NCBI RefSeq assembly: GCF_000204055.1
Contig: NW_006768856.1
Span: forward strand, 72,050 to 136,049
Length of the DNA: 64,000 nt
Source of the DNA: Melampsora larici-populina 98AG31
Taxonomy: Eukaryota; Basidiomycota; Pucciniomycetes; Pucciniales; Melampsoraceae
Reading direction: 5' to 3'
Each line of letters begins with the position of its first letter. Positions within the stretch are counted from its first letter, which is position 1. Made by a program: the position numbers and the translations under genes. This document shows, piece after piece, positions 32,191 to 44,427 of this stretch. The notes under the pieces are model-generated. The model was given only the letters and a program-made list of their open reading frames with translations, was not told where the DNA came from and did not search any database.

Positions 32191-33800
32191 GCAATATTGC
32201 CCTTTGCTGCGCACTGCAACCTTGATATAATTTTTTGAAGAAAAATTGTGGTATGTTTTGTAGCGCTTTATGTGCTGACTCCACAACACAACAGAAATGG
32301 GCTGAAATTCATTGAATAGCATTGCAGTTTTGGTGTTGTTCAGGCCATGCAAGTGTATTAGGCTGGCATGGTTGAAGTGTGCAAATGGGACCAAAGAGAA
32401 TGTAAGATTCCACAGGGATTTGTACTCATGCATGTCAAGGAGCTGTAAGACAAGTAATAGGAAAGGTAGGAGACAAGTGTCCTAGTAGAGGTAATGTGCA
32501 ATGCTTGGTCAGCACAGTTTTACTCCTTGCTTGCAAGATTGAAAAATTGGACAAGGTTGGCCAGTATCAGACGTCTTACAAGTTGGGGGTGTTCCTCATT
32601 GAGCCAAGTGGTAAAGTCAGTGACAAGCATGGTTGCAAAACATCAAATGTAAAAGACAAAGGGATTAAGCAAGAAACCAGGTAAGTTAGTGGATCATCTC
32701 TGGCCAGTTCTATTGGAGAAAAATGAATTGGAAAGTGACTTGCTAAATAAAACAAGTTGATAAACTTAGGTTGTGGTCTTGCTTGTTGCAGTGAGTGTTG
32801 ATAGAGCCTGAGTGGGAGGGTAGACAATGTGGTACAAAACTGCAGTAGGTACAGCGCTGGGGGACAGGTGGCATGATGTTGGTATATATAGAGCCTACAA
32901 ATATAGGACAGATGACCAGGTCATGTTTGCCGTGTGCAAGCACATGGATGATGGAAGACCCCATGTTATGTCTCTGGTTACAAAAGGGTTTAAATACAAG
33001 CATAAATGCAGGGCTGTACGCTGCTTTTACAAGGATTTATCAGGCAAGGTCAGTTTGCTTGACACAGGAAAAAAAGAAGGATTTTCCCCATGGTAAGACA
33101 GATCACACTTAATGCAGTTTCTGAGCCAAAACACAAAATGACACAAATAATGCCAAAACAATACATTTTGGGTCATCAACTGTGTTAAATACAATGGGTT
33201 TTCTCCACATGGGGCCTGAAGCCACCCTCCACAGAAAACAAACTCAAAAAGCATACATGAAATTTGTAGACAGGTTTCATTTGATGACACATATGTTTTG
33301 CTCAGCATTCACTCACAAGTCACAAGACATGTTGAGAGAATTGGCCCAAAAGTTGAAGACCAAGATGATAAGTAATCCAAAAAGTAGGCCGAGCAAGATA
33401 ATGAATGTTCAATGCGCAAAGAAGAGTTGTCACCTGGAGCCGAAAGTAGTTGTTTTGTCTATGTAGCAATGCAAGTCTGGGAGAGTTGAGATCTTCAATG
33501 ACAAATTGGCTTCATACGCACGCTCAGAAAATTTACAGCGCGCCCCCACATTGACAATAACGCTGATTATCCCTCCCGAGACCAGCAAGACTTGTGAAAA
33601 GTTATGTTGTATTGCATCTTTGAGTTTCGATGGCCAAAAATACATATGTAGTACAACTTCAAAAATCGAGACGAAAAATGCTTCAAGCCAATCCTAAATC
33701 TTTGGCCAACCTATTATATCAAGAGGTCATAAGAATAGTATGATAATGATCAACCAAACGTTAGTAATAAAATTAATTCAAAGATATATAAATGTATATC
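32191..33800. other. Open-frame-rich region with no recognised gene
   Basis: Plus-strand frames around 32496-33466 (for example from 32827: MWYKTAVGTALGDRWHDVGI..) have protein-like composition and may be exons of one old, possibly mobile-element-derived gene. I cannot assign a family or splice them convincingly. Confidence 0.35.
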
Positions 33801-36800
33801 TCACATTGCACGACAGATTGGATGATAAAAATTTTCGTTGGCCTTAAAAGTCTTTTGAGCTAATTCAGAATCCACTTTATACAAAGCTCGATAAGTCGGT
33901 CTAAAGAGAGCCACTGAAGTCAATCTTTCTCTGGTCTCTCGTCATCAAACAAATCAAATTCCTCAAAATCTTACCTGGCAAATTTCATCCTGCCTTTATC
34001 CGATACCCATTTACTAGCTTGTTGTGTAAACAAACCAGCCTTAAGAGCATTTGAATACCATCTTAACCTGATTTCTTGATTAGTTGATGAATCAAACCCG
34101 TAGACTTTTTCCATCAATTCTATCAACTCTTTGGGTAAGGTTTGATCACTATCCAGCTTCTCAAGGAATACCACTGTGAGTGACATATAGTCAATGTGGT
34201 TAGCTGTCTTGGTTCGCGATTGTGTCGCCTAGTGATGTTGACATGATGAAGGCTGTGAGTATGTGTGAATTTACTTACCAATCTGATTAGAACTAAACTG
34301 CGCGATATCTGATCGCTCAAAGAGTCTTTTCTCTGGAGCATCGCAGGCTTCCTGCCATCGCGCTGCCAATGCATAGGCCTGTAAATCCAACATTAGCACT
34401 CCACTTCTTAGACTGCTACAAAGACTTGGGATGCCGGCAAGGTCGAGAGGGCCTTGGACTTACCGCGTCAGCCAAGGAGGTATCATATTTCAATTCAACC
34501 GGTAATTCTAATCCTTGTCCATGTAACCAAGCCTGAAAAAATCAAAGATCAGCACGGCGAAAATATGACCCATCTGACACAAAGAAAAGCGTATTGATAC
34601 TCAACTTCCCAGTCCACCGATTCCAGCTTCGCAAGTGCTACAGGGTCATTCTCAGAGAAATACCCCAATAAGTGAGCCTTCCACATCTTCGTGTCTAATG
34701 ATTTGCCTTTGAATGCTCGCACATATGCTCCCACATATGGTAGAAACACTTTCAATCCACCCACGACTTGTTCAAGATAGAGCAAAAAATTGGCACCCTC
34801 TGGAGATGCAAAGTTACGGTTTGATCAATAATTCGCCCTGAACGCAAGCAAGATAACACAATGAAACTTTGAGCTCAACTATCATAAGGTACCGTGCTGA
34901 ATGCTAAATCCGGATCTTCCCCAAACTCATACTCTATCTCTAGCTGTTGAAACCTAGGCTGATCCTAATTACTCAGACAATCAAGCAATGTGTTGCGCGT
35001 CAGACATACTTCCGATCCACTCACAAAACGGATAGATGCACACCTTAAATTCTCTCAAAGCGTCATTCAAGGCTTTCTTACCAATGATATAACTAAACGA
35101 TCGTTCTGGGTCACCGTGTAACTCCCGTAGGATCAACCTTTCGAGATAAGTAGTGAAGCCTTCGTTCAGCCAGAATGAGCCCCAATTTGCACAACCAACC
35201 TATATAAGAAATTATCGTAATCAAAACCTAGACATCTTCGGCAGATACTGAATCATAAGCAGAAAAGACTCACATTGTTACCAAACCACTGTTGACAATT
35301 TGATAGTGTTCAGAAAAAGAACTTCAATGAGAGTTTTGGTGACGAAGACAAAATTCACAATAAAGGAACAGAGAGCTCACTGACGGAATGTGATATTTCA
35401 TGTGCAACTACATCCACCAAACTTTTATCCCCCGTCAACAAGCTCGGAGTCAGAAAAGTCAAGTTGCTCTAAAATCAAACAAAGACGAAATCTTCACTAA
35501 TATCAATCTTTCAGTTCTACTTCAATAATAAAGGCGCTACTGACGTTTTCCATTCCACCATACGGGAATGATGGAGGTAAGACGAGCACATCGAATCGAC
35601 CCCAGTCATAATCAACTCCAATAATCTTTTCGGCCGCAGCCACAAAACCTTCAGTTGAGGTCGCAAACTCATCGTACGCTGCGTCAATCGTAGCTGGGTC
35701 AGCCCATACACCTGTTCGCTAATCAGCCCCAGACCAGAATGATAGTGAATAAGAATCCATATAAGTTTGTAGTTTTATCACTGATAATAACTTACCTTGC
35801 CCATGGACCGGAAGACGAGTTGACCAGCTGAGATAGCAACAAGGTAGCTCGGTATTTTTACAGGTTGTTCAGCTCGCCATTCTCTTACGACGTTTTTATC
35901 AATCGAAACAGCTTGATTGGTTTCACTGGAGTTCAATCCGGAAAACAGGACAGGTAGATATGAGTGAGCCTGTAAAGAAGGAATGCACGAATCGCATTAA
36001 ATCAAATTAGCGCCAAGTCCTGGTTTTGGATATATGAGCGTAGAAGGCATGAGGATTTGAACAAGGCAAACCAGAGCTGTGTATGTAAATTTAACACTTG
36101 GAGTATCTTGGATTGGGACCAATGAACGCGCATGGATTGCTTGACATTGTGAATAGAGGAATGGATGCTGGCCTGATGCTGTTTGACTTTACAATACAGT
36201 GAACATCGTCAGAAGATTGATCTTGATGCGGGGCCCGTAATCCAAAGATCGAGAAAGGATTTGATACTGACGCAGGATCAAGCCATCCTATTGCAGTACA
36301 TTGATCGGTAGTGGTATATTTGATTTGCAACGTAATTTGGTCTCCTGCCGCCAATGTATTTGGAAGTTCAATGGTCAATGGGGACCCAAGTACTTCATGA
36401 CGGTCGCCCAAATGTGTCTAATGGCGAGTGTATAGTGTGAGCTAAAGCAATTCCAAGTAAACCACATGCAAAAAAAGACTGAAATCCGACGGACTTTTAA
36501 GATAGTTTGATCGGTGAGACGAGGATTCAAGATTGAAACTTGATGTATGATAAGATAAGAAGTATCTAAAATGATTTCTTTAACTTCTGAATGAGCTTTG
36601 AAGGTATGAGCCACTGAACCATCTATGGTAAACTTTTCCCAATCTATAGTCCAATCGAAGTGACTGTTGTATGGAATGATTCAGTCAGTTTGGATTGATA
36701 TTGTTGGTTTAAATTTGATGATAAGCTGGAATTCAATTGATCACCAACGCATGTATGATTGAGATTTCTCTGTAGTTTGAAAAACTTGCTGGGTCCTGAG

Positions 36801-36816
36801 GTGGACTATAACTCAT
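33801..36816 (-). CDS. Leukotriene A4 hydrolase / aminopeptidase (M1 family)
   Basis: A zinc metallo-aminopeptidase of the LTA4H type (yeast LAP2), with peptidase and epoxide-hydrolase activities in the family. From ATG 36816 the exons give [50 protein letters not shown], then after an intron [20 protein letters not shown] and [15 protein letters not shown]. The catalytic domain shows FPYGGMEN (exopeptidase motif), [15 protein letters not shown] (zinc His, His and catalytic Glu) and [13 protein letters not shown] (third zinc ligand), then [18 protein letters not shown] with the conserved Tyr. The armadillo-like C-terminal domain includes [16 protein letters not shown] and [18 protein letters not shown], ending YHPICRAM with TGA at 33803-33801. 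More than ten introns; none of the landmark blocks is missing. An in-frame upstream extension has no ATG. Probably cytosolic. Confidence 0.93.
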
Positions 36817-37194
36817 TTTCGCTTTGACTTGTCGGAGGCTCTTGACGTGACGAGGGTGGATTTGATGTTTTCTTATATGTAGGATTCGAATTGAAATGGT
36901 AATCAGGAGAATGGCGATTAGGAGATCAATCAATGGTAATCAGGAGAGTGGTAAACAAGGAGGACATCGATCGATCCGACGGACGAATGATCGGTCACTG
37001 AAAATACGTCATAGTGACATAGACTAATGTCGAGTCTATCAAATACCATAACCCATAACCATAGATCTGTGTAATTCACCAAGCTGTTCCTTCCGTTTTA
37101 CCGAATTGACACGATCGAATCGAACAATCAAACGACTCCAACTCAACCCAAACACTTTCGAACCAACAAGAACAAGAACAAGAACAAGAACATC
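36817..37194. promoter_or_regulatory. Divergent promoter region (LTA4H / complex I subunit)
   Basis: 378 bp between two divergent start codons. It ends in four AACAAG/GAACAA repeats (about 37166-37190) just before the ATG at 37195. No other element is recognised. Confidence 0.5.
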
Positions 37195-37998
37195 ATGCGA
37201 ACTTTTAGGATCTTAAAACAAGAAATCACAAATGCTAAACCAACTGTTAATCGTCAACGTCAAACTTCAGCTGATGCTTCAAAGTATCATGTAAAACCTT
37301 CATCAGCTTTTTGGGAGAAGTTCAGAGAAAAATTAGTAGTTAATCCGTTAGTTCAATCATTATTCCTATAACGCAAAAGCGATCCGAATCTGAATGTAGT
37401 GTTTTTTGGATTTGTTAAATAAAAGTGAATTTTCATCAGGTATGCCTTTAAATGAAGTAGTACGATCACCACCACCTGCATCAGTTACAACAGTACAAGT
37501 TACACCTGCTTCAAAAGCTTCAGATCCAGCTGAAAATGATTACTTCAAAAGAGATTTTAGAAGAATGTATCCTAAACTTCAAATGATTGATCAAACTGAA
37601 TTATCTAAACTTTTGATCAATGCACCTCAACAACTCAAGTTTGTAGTATCCTATACTTCGAAAAGATCATTTTGATGTATCAATTCTAACCTCTGGATGA
37701 AAATTTGACAAACAGATTACCTGGTACTGCTTATAAGGCTGCCACCGGAACAGATGCAGTCGTATCAGCAGACTCAAATGGGAACGGTCCTTCTTTATCA
37801 GCTGTACTCTTGAGTTCTACATCCTCGACTACAAGTTTTCAACCTCCCACTCCACCTGGAAAACCTTGTTAAGTGTTGATTTTGATTTTACAAGTGATCG
37901 ATTTCATTCTTTACTTATTATGTTTTCAATCTTTTTTAGATCGTTACACAAAGGTTGACTCAGCACCACATAATAAAGATGCTTATTTCCCCATGTAG
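37195..37998 (+). CDS. NADH:ubiquinone oxidoreductase 21-kDa-type subunit
   Basis: An accessory subunit of mitochondrial complex I of the fungal 21-kDa type. Exon 1 reads MRTFRILKQEITNAKPTVNR and continues to SSAFWEKFREKLVVN; a GTTAGT donor at about 37349 splices to PEFSSGMPLNEVVRSPPPAS, then SDPAENDYFKRDFRRMYPKL and TELSKLL, as in known fungal homologues (WEK.R..VV.P..S.G.PL....R.P.PGS....Y......D.A.N.Y.KRD.RR.YP). Further exons give LPGTAYKAATGT, a Ser-rich linker, and a C-terminus YTKVDSAPHNKDAYFPM, with TAG at 37996-37998. Family assignment rests on the central block. The divergent neighbour is the LTA4H gene, with about 380 bp shared upstream. Confidence 0.8.
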
Positions 37999-39832
37999 GT
38001 CTTCATTCTTGAATCTTGATGTCAGAAAGTCCAACCCATCTGATGCAATCAATGGCTTCTTTATATATGCTCCCTAGGATGAACTATGCTTGAACATTTC
38101 AGCTTGTTAAAGATAGAACCATATGTAACAAAAAAATTGGTAAACAGGCTTTGTGTTTTGGCTTTTCAACCGATGAACAAAGTACAAAGGTTCATCAGCG
38201 GTGTGAGATTTCATGATTGGTTTCCGCATATCTTGAGGTTTGGTTGAATTATATATAGATGATGGATGAAGGAGACAGACAAGGTCATTGGCAGATTTCA
38301 CATGTCTATTCTCTTCTGAATCCAGGCCTATTTGAGCATGTATAACATTGCAGGCAAAACTTGATTGCTTTGTCTGACTTATTCGAGTAGTCTGAGTCCA
38401 TAGACAGATACTTATAATAAACTTACTCTGGCACCCTGCTGGGTTCTTGAAGACACCTGTGGTCTCAACTCAAGGCCCACCATGAAAGTGTGGCACAAAC
38501 TTGGCTCCTATGGATTCAAAGGACACGAGTCCCCGATGAGAAGGATTTAATGATACAACCTTCCTGACGCTCAATCCAAGTCTTTATTCAACCACATTCG
38601 GTGATATCGACTTTGTAAATGTGGCACTGAGAGTCAAGAAGTTCAGGAGTTCAGATTTGAAATCCATTGCCCTTCTTGATGCAAGGACGGAAAATGAATT
38701 CACAGATGTGGTAGGGACTTTTGGGTAAACAGCTGGCATCAACACAATATAAGTGGTTGAAAGGGAGCCTGACTCCGAAGCTTCGTTGTGCTCGAAATGC
38801 CCACAACTTTTACCCGCAATTTTTTTTACCACATAGCCTCATTCCAGGTCCTGGTGGTGGTGTGGTGGGATTTGTAGATGTGTAGACGCCCTTTCAGGCA
38901 ATTATTGTCATACTGAGCATCTATCTTGCATGATGGATGTCTGAAGCATTGAAATTTGATGGATGTGGGCAAATCCTGGTAAATGCCAATGAAAAACTTC
39001 TTCGGGCAAGCGCAAGAGAGCCTGATGCAATAAGCTTTCTTGACGCTATCGCATGAATTTCTTTGCATCCTACAAAACACGGTTAAATATCTATTTGCAG
39101 GCTTGCATCAATAATTGGTCATATCTCTAACGTGAGCCCATCGGATCCAACGAAGGGGGGTTTGCGCAGGCTTGAGTACCGGAACCGGGGGATGGCCTTA
39201 TATAGCAATCGTACTTGGATTAATATTGATGGGAAGCAAAGTGTTTTAGGCAAATTACTCATCCACATGGATAGAGTGATTAGGAATTCTATGGAGCTTT
39301 TGAACCGAGATGGCGCTTTTGGAAGGTTTGAAGGAATGGACGCATTGATGACAAGTGAACCATTTGAGTCCCTTTGATAGAAAGCGGTAAGATGGACGAA
39401 GAGTCAAAAGTACATCCATCGGATTTGTTATTTCTTCAAAAACAAAAAAAGTCGAGAATCAAATTATTAACAAGTCCGACTTTGATTTGATGTTTTCAAC
39501 CATAACTAGCTTGGAAGCATCGCCGGGTTTGGTACTCACAAGGATAGTCATCGGTGGAAAGTAAATCACAAATCTGGTTGGACTCTGTTGTGAATTATGT
39601 TCCATCATAAATATTGCTCGATGCTCTCTGAAAGCGCCTTATACCCCCAACCTTATCGATATTATCCTTGCAAACCAAAGCAGCAGATAGAATCAACATC
39701 CTTATCATTCAATTCCCACAAACAAACTTTCCTAAAACCTTCCTCAATAAATAGTACTCCTTTGGATTTGCAAATTCCTTTCTTCAGTATCGCATCTTCG
39801 TCATCACCATCCAACAAACAAAGACAAGAAAT
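37999..39832. other. Spacer, possibly holding a decayed gene
   Basis: Minus-strand frames at 39080-38826 and 38832-38584 abut and have plausible composition (VKKIAGKSCGHFEHNE..; CPKKFFIGIYQDLPTSIKFQ), so a decayed or multi-exon gene may lie here. I recognise no family and no start or stop pattern that I would defend. The final roughly 400 bases are homologous to sequence upstream of the short copy at 42.7 kb. Confidence 0.35.
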
Positions 39833-41366
39833 ATGGATCTTAATCATCAAGCTTTGAAATACCAGGTAAGCCTCATTTCCAGCACTCGCCACAGTATCAA
39901 AGTCTTGATATTTATTCTCTTTTGCTTCTCCTTTTCTTATGGCTGATACCTTCCAGACACTCGAGTTGCGAGAAGAACTTGACGGCAGTGAGATAGAGGA
40001 TCTTCAAGACTATCAAGCTGATCATCAACTCATCAAAGACCATAGTCGTGAAATAAGTCTTAACCTACGCTTCACTTCAAAAGGCCACCAAAGCGCCGAT
40101 TCATTAGCATCAGAAGGACCAGAACTAGACAAAGACACAGTGGAAATAATCAATAAAAATAAAGAGCAACTTGAAGTTATTCAAGATATCATCAAATCCG
40201 CTACTCCTGAATCGATTCTCAGTTTACATTGGGATGTAGGACGAGATCACACCGGTCGATGGATTCCTTTTGATCTCTTTGATCCAGAGACTCCCGGTTA
40301 CGCGATTCATGCGAGGAATTTACTTCAAACTGTTTCTACCTTTACCAATTTAAACACCCTTGAATATGTTTCACATGATACTTCTTCGAGATTTGAAGAT
40401 GAAATTTCAAAGACGGTTCAACTGTTACCTCATCTCGAAATTCTTGTGATTGCTCGTGTATGGATAGATGTACAAGGATGGGATCACGATGACACTTTTG
40501 AGCAGGACGACGAAATGGAGATGAGCAAATTGATTGGACAGAGACTTAGTTCGTTGACAACCCTCAAACGATTGCATCTACAAGGCCTCGTAGCACCCCG
40601 GGCATCCTGGGGTGAATTGGATTGGAAATCACCTTTGGAATATTTGAAGGTGGCCGAGTGCAGCTGGCTTTTCGGACTTGCCGTCTTTCCATTCGCCCGT
40701 GCTTTTCAAAAAACTCTCTTGGGTCTAACCATTGGTTGTACTACACCTCGTAACATGAATGAAGTCATTGCGCCCGAGTTTGATTTTGCTAAAGAATTCG
40801 AAGCTTTAGAGGAGCTCCAGGTGTTGAAAGATCTCGAAGTAACATCCCCTCAAGATGCTCCATTTTCACCTCAAACATTCCTTGATGAAATCGCTCAAGC
40901 TCCAAAATTGAAACACTTGGAAATTTATTTCGATTACTATGATCACGTTCTTCCTCACATCAACAAATTGATTGAAAAATCTGAGCCAGTCTGGCCAAGT
41001 CTTCAAACACTCGTCGCTTATAACAATGTGGAAGATGAGGAGAGAGAATTTCCTCAGATGGAGGAAAAGACGATTTGGGAAGCGGAGAAAGAAGACCCAT
41101 TCAAGTTTGGAGTACTAAATGCCGAGTGGAGACAGCATGAAGAGCTATCGGCGCAGGACGCATGCAGATATGGCAGGCTTTCATCATCTGATGGTAGATC
41201 CATTGAAGTTAAAGTCAAGTACGAAGAGAACAATTGGAACAGGTCAGTTTCCTTGAAGCTCGGTGATCCTTCATCTTTACAAGATCAAGACAGTGAAGAC
41301 AGTCGAGACAGGGTGGATAGTGGATACGGTGAAGAGATGGAAGACATCGAGGACAATGATGATTAA
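39833..41366 (+). CDS. LRR-like protein with acidic tail
   Basis: Two exons: an 11-codon exon 1 (39833-39865, MDLNHQALKYQ) joined across a 91-bp intron to a single long exon 2 (39957-41366), 480 residues in total. Exon 2 begins TLELREELDGSEIEDL and has spaced hydrophobic strands such as LNTLEYVS, LPHLEILVIARVWI, LTTLKRLHLQGL, LEYLKVAECSW and APKLKHLEIYFDYY, the pattern of irregular leucine-rich repeats seen in fungal F-box/LRR-like proteins. No F-box is visible in the short N-terminus. The C-terminus is acidic (SEDSRDRVDSGYGEEMEDIEDNDD). No signal peptide or membrane segment. Function unknown. A shortened tandem copy follows at 42706. Confidence 0.8.
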
Positions 41367-42705
41367 ATCCGTGAACCTTCAAAAGATCATCTCGAGTATA
41401 AGAAAGGATGAGGCAAAAGGCGATGACGCCATTTTCCTCGCTTCGTTTTCTGCATTCAGTTGGAATATTTCCTTTCTTTTTCTATAGCTTTTTTCATCCT
41501 TTCCTTTATCAATTTAAACTTATCACAAAATTCAGCAAAAAAATGTTCCTCATCCTAATTCCCACTTTGTCACCTTGCTGTTGTAATTGAGATCGCTGAG
41601 ATCATAATCTGAGTACTTTGTTTTATCAATTCACACACATCACAAGAAATCATCAACCACAATCTTCTTTTGTAAAATCTTCTTTTGTGAATGAATTCCA
41701 ACTTTGTTACCTTGCTCTTGTACGTGCATGAAAAAATTCCGAACCATGTTCTCTCGTACGAGGGTGTATGAGAGCTGTAAGAAAAGTTGCATTTCAAAAT
41801 TTTGAACCGTATCCTTCCTATCTGAGCCTATCTGAGCATATCACAGCATATCTTCGAGTCTCTCTACGCTTGCTACACAGAGATTGACAATCTTCTTTTT
41901 AGACTTGGCGTGCTTTACTTTGCAATGTCTGGACGTGCGCCTTTAGGTTTTGCAATGGAGATCTTGCTTTATCAGCTTCATTATGCCAACCAAGTTCTCT
42001 GCCCTTCAAAACCTAAACACCACACGATGTAATATCACATCCAAAGGATATATTACTTTCACCCAGGGAGAAGGGGGGTTTCAGTACGATGATCAATTGA
42101 GAATCGACGAATCGATCATGATAATGAGTAGAAAGTCGACCATTCCACATTAACAAAGAAGCAGTATGATCCAGGACAAGTAAAGGCCCAAAGGACTCGT
42201 TAATCCTTCACAAGCACAAAGAATCAAAAGAGACACTGAATTCCATGACCTTGAGAACTCGCAAGCACGGCCGGATTTGGTATTCATCAATAGTCCCCAA
42301 TCAAAAGTCTCGAGTCAGAAAAAATCTACCGATCAGCCGTGTTTTTGTTCTTTTCGATCATAAATGTTCAATGTTCAAACTCGAAGTTTTCTTGGTCCTC
42401 AGCACCTCACCATTTTCATCGTATCGTCATTATCATCACACCAAAAAACAAAACAGTTTACCACCATTACCCACCAATTACCCACCAATATTCTATCTAT
42501 AACTTTTCCTCAATAAATCTTCATCAAACACAAAACTTTCTATAGCTTTTCCTCGATCCATCTTGCTAGTTTTTCAATTCGGTCTCCTATCTCCCTCACC
42601 CAATCATCAGCATCAGCAACCTACAAAGCAGCCTTCTTCTGTTTGACACTCCTAAAGATTCCAATCATTTTTTCTCAAGCGATTCGATCTGATAAATCCG
42701 TCATC
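41367..42705. repeat. 3' flank and 5' flank of a tandem duplication
   Basis: Sequence after the 39833 gene (for example the word CACTTTGTCACCTTGCTGTTGTA at about 41563, with a second copy near 41700) recurs after the short copy (43326-43350 and 43436-43460). Sequence before 42706 also resembles that before 39833. No separate gene recognised. Confidence 0.6.
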
Positions 42706-43077
42706 ATGTCTTCTTATCAAGAATCTTTTTTCTTTCAGGTCAGCCTCTTTTCTAGCACTCACACATCATCAATTTCTTAATAATTCTCATTTGTTTTTCT
42801 CCTCTTCATATGACTACACGTATCTCTCACACTCGACTTGAACATGAGAATACAGCATCTTAGTGAGGATAAATATGATATTGAAGATAGTGAAGATATC
42901 GAGATCATTTACGACAGTGAAATCGTTTACGACAGTGAAGACGATGAAGAGATGGAAGATGGTGAAGAGATGGAAGACGGTGAAGAGATGGAAGTCGTTT
43001 ACGGCATTGCATACATGGTGGACAGAAGATACGGTGATGAAATGGAAGAGAGTGAGGATAGTGAAGACAGTGATTAG
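42706..43077 (+). CDS. Internally deleted tandem copy of the LRR-like gene (acidic mini-protein)
   Basis: Exon 1 (42706-42738, MSSYQESFFFQ) has the same length (11 codons) and the same CAG|GT(A/C)AGCCTC donor as the gene at 39833. The region corresponding to the start of the parent exon 2 is visible as ACTCGACTTGAAC but its AG acceptor is gone. The next usable AG (about 42852) joins in frame to HLSEDKYDIEDSEDIEII and a repetitive EEMEDGEEMEDGEEME run, ending ESEDSEDSD with TAG at 43075-43077. All LRR-like coding sequence is missing. The result would be an approximately 85-residue, extremely acidic protein, or the copy may be a pseudogene. Confidence 0.55.
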
Positions 43078-43773
43078 ATACTTCTACTTACAAAAAATCT
43101 CTGCATCAAAAGTGTAAAAAAAGCCGACGTAGGAGGTCATGATGCCATTAAGTAAAGGAGAATTCGAATTTGTCAGAAAAGACAATCCTTGTTTCCATTT
43201 TATTCTTTCTGAGCACTTCTCTTCATTTTTCTTGACTTTCCCACCCTCCATGAATCTTTTCATTTATCAATCAAACCTCGTCAAAAAACATCATAAACAG
43301 AAAAATATTCCTTCTTCTAATCTGTACTTTGTTATCTTGCTGTTGTACTTGTAATTGTGATCATAATTTGAATCCTTCCTTTTATCAACTCACACTCATC
43401 ACAGAGAAATCCCAAACGCAAAAACGTATTCCTTACTTTGTGTCGCACTGTTTTACCTTGCTTTTGGAGTCGAAATCAGAATTTACATGTGTGAAAGTCG
43501 AATGCCACGTCGGTGATAAAGGAACTTGCAACTGCAATATTTGTTTTGTTTTTCACAAACAGGTCAAAAATAACTTATAAGAGCACAATTAAAACATCGA
43601 CCTTCTTTGGAGCTGAAATATATCTGCGTCCGCTTGTTCACTTCAAGAGCCGAAGGACTTGAATTGTACGCCTCACAGATTAACTTACAACAGGAGCAGT
43701 GTTTGAGGAGCACTGCTGGTCTATGAAGAGTGCTGAATGCTGCTGAATGCAATTTGGTCCTGTGCTTTTAGTA

Positions 43774-43852
43774 CAGTCGTTTTCGAAAAGCTTGTCACAA
43801 ATTCACTGCCAAATCGCTCGAGTTTTGCGGGCAAATTTGGACAAAAAACGTA
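43774..43852. mobile_element. Decayed copy of the 31079 MITE
   Basis: It starts TA-CAGTC and matches the interior of the MITE at 31079 (CTTGTCACAAATTC, GAGTTTTGCGGGCAAA), but the right inverted repeat is missing. Confidence 0.65.
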
Positions 43853-43924
43853 GATCTTGTTCTATCAGCTTCATCACACATCTGAAGTATAAGGAGTGGT
43901 GTTAGGCTCAGCATGGCAGGCTTT

Positions 43925-44086
43925 AGTGGCTGTCAAACCTGCCCCAGTTTTCAAAAAACCCAGTTGACCCAGTTGTTTTTTGGCAGTAACTTTGTGTATC
44001 AAGTTGACATTTGTTGACAGCTCCCAGCCAAAAATTCAACTGGGGCAACCGGGTTTTTTGAAACTGGGTCAGGTTTGAGAGCCACT
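43925..44086. mobile_element. 162-bp MITE with ~50-bp inverted repeats
   Basis: The left end AGTGGCTGTCAAACCTG..CCAGTTTTCAAAAAACCC is mirrored by the right end with few mismatches. TTT flanks both sides and may be the target duplication. The phrase CCCAGTTG is repeated inside the arms. It lies about 340 bp upstream of the TM9 gene. Confidence 0.8.
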
Positions 44087-44427
44087 TTTTTTCGGCGTTG
44101 CCCATTTGCCAGCATTTGCCATGTTATGGAGTCCTGTACCGAGCTACCGACATCCGTCGGGTATTGCGCACATCGAGTTTGGAATATCCGGAAAGGCGGG
44201 TATGAAGTGTGTGATGATGACGACAAGAAAACTTGAATCGATCAACGAATCCTCATCAGAACACCGGTGACCAGTCTGAATGAGACTCAGAACCAATCCA
44301 TCAACATCTCAAGACACTCAATCAACTCAACCCAACAAATCTTCTGAACTTTAACTCATAAACTGAATTTATCAAATATCTCAATCCAAGCCAAACCAGT
44401 GAAGACAAGAAATCCAACCATTGAAAC

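Noticed and set aside
31813..32433. Overlapping ORFs on both strands at 31813-32433
   Set aside because: They fall in a hairpin-rich repeat shared with 62915-63480 and show no protein family features.
36817..36933. Membrane-anchor extension of the LTA4H gene (MIDLLIAILLITISI-like)
   Set aside because: The frame has no ATG upstream of 36816; the apparent start is TTG.
38584..39080. Minus-strand gene at 38584-39080
   Set aside because: Protein-like composition but no recognisable motif, start or splice pattern; left as a possible decayed gene only.
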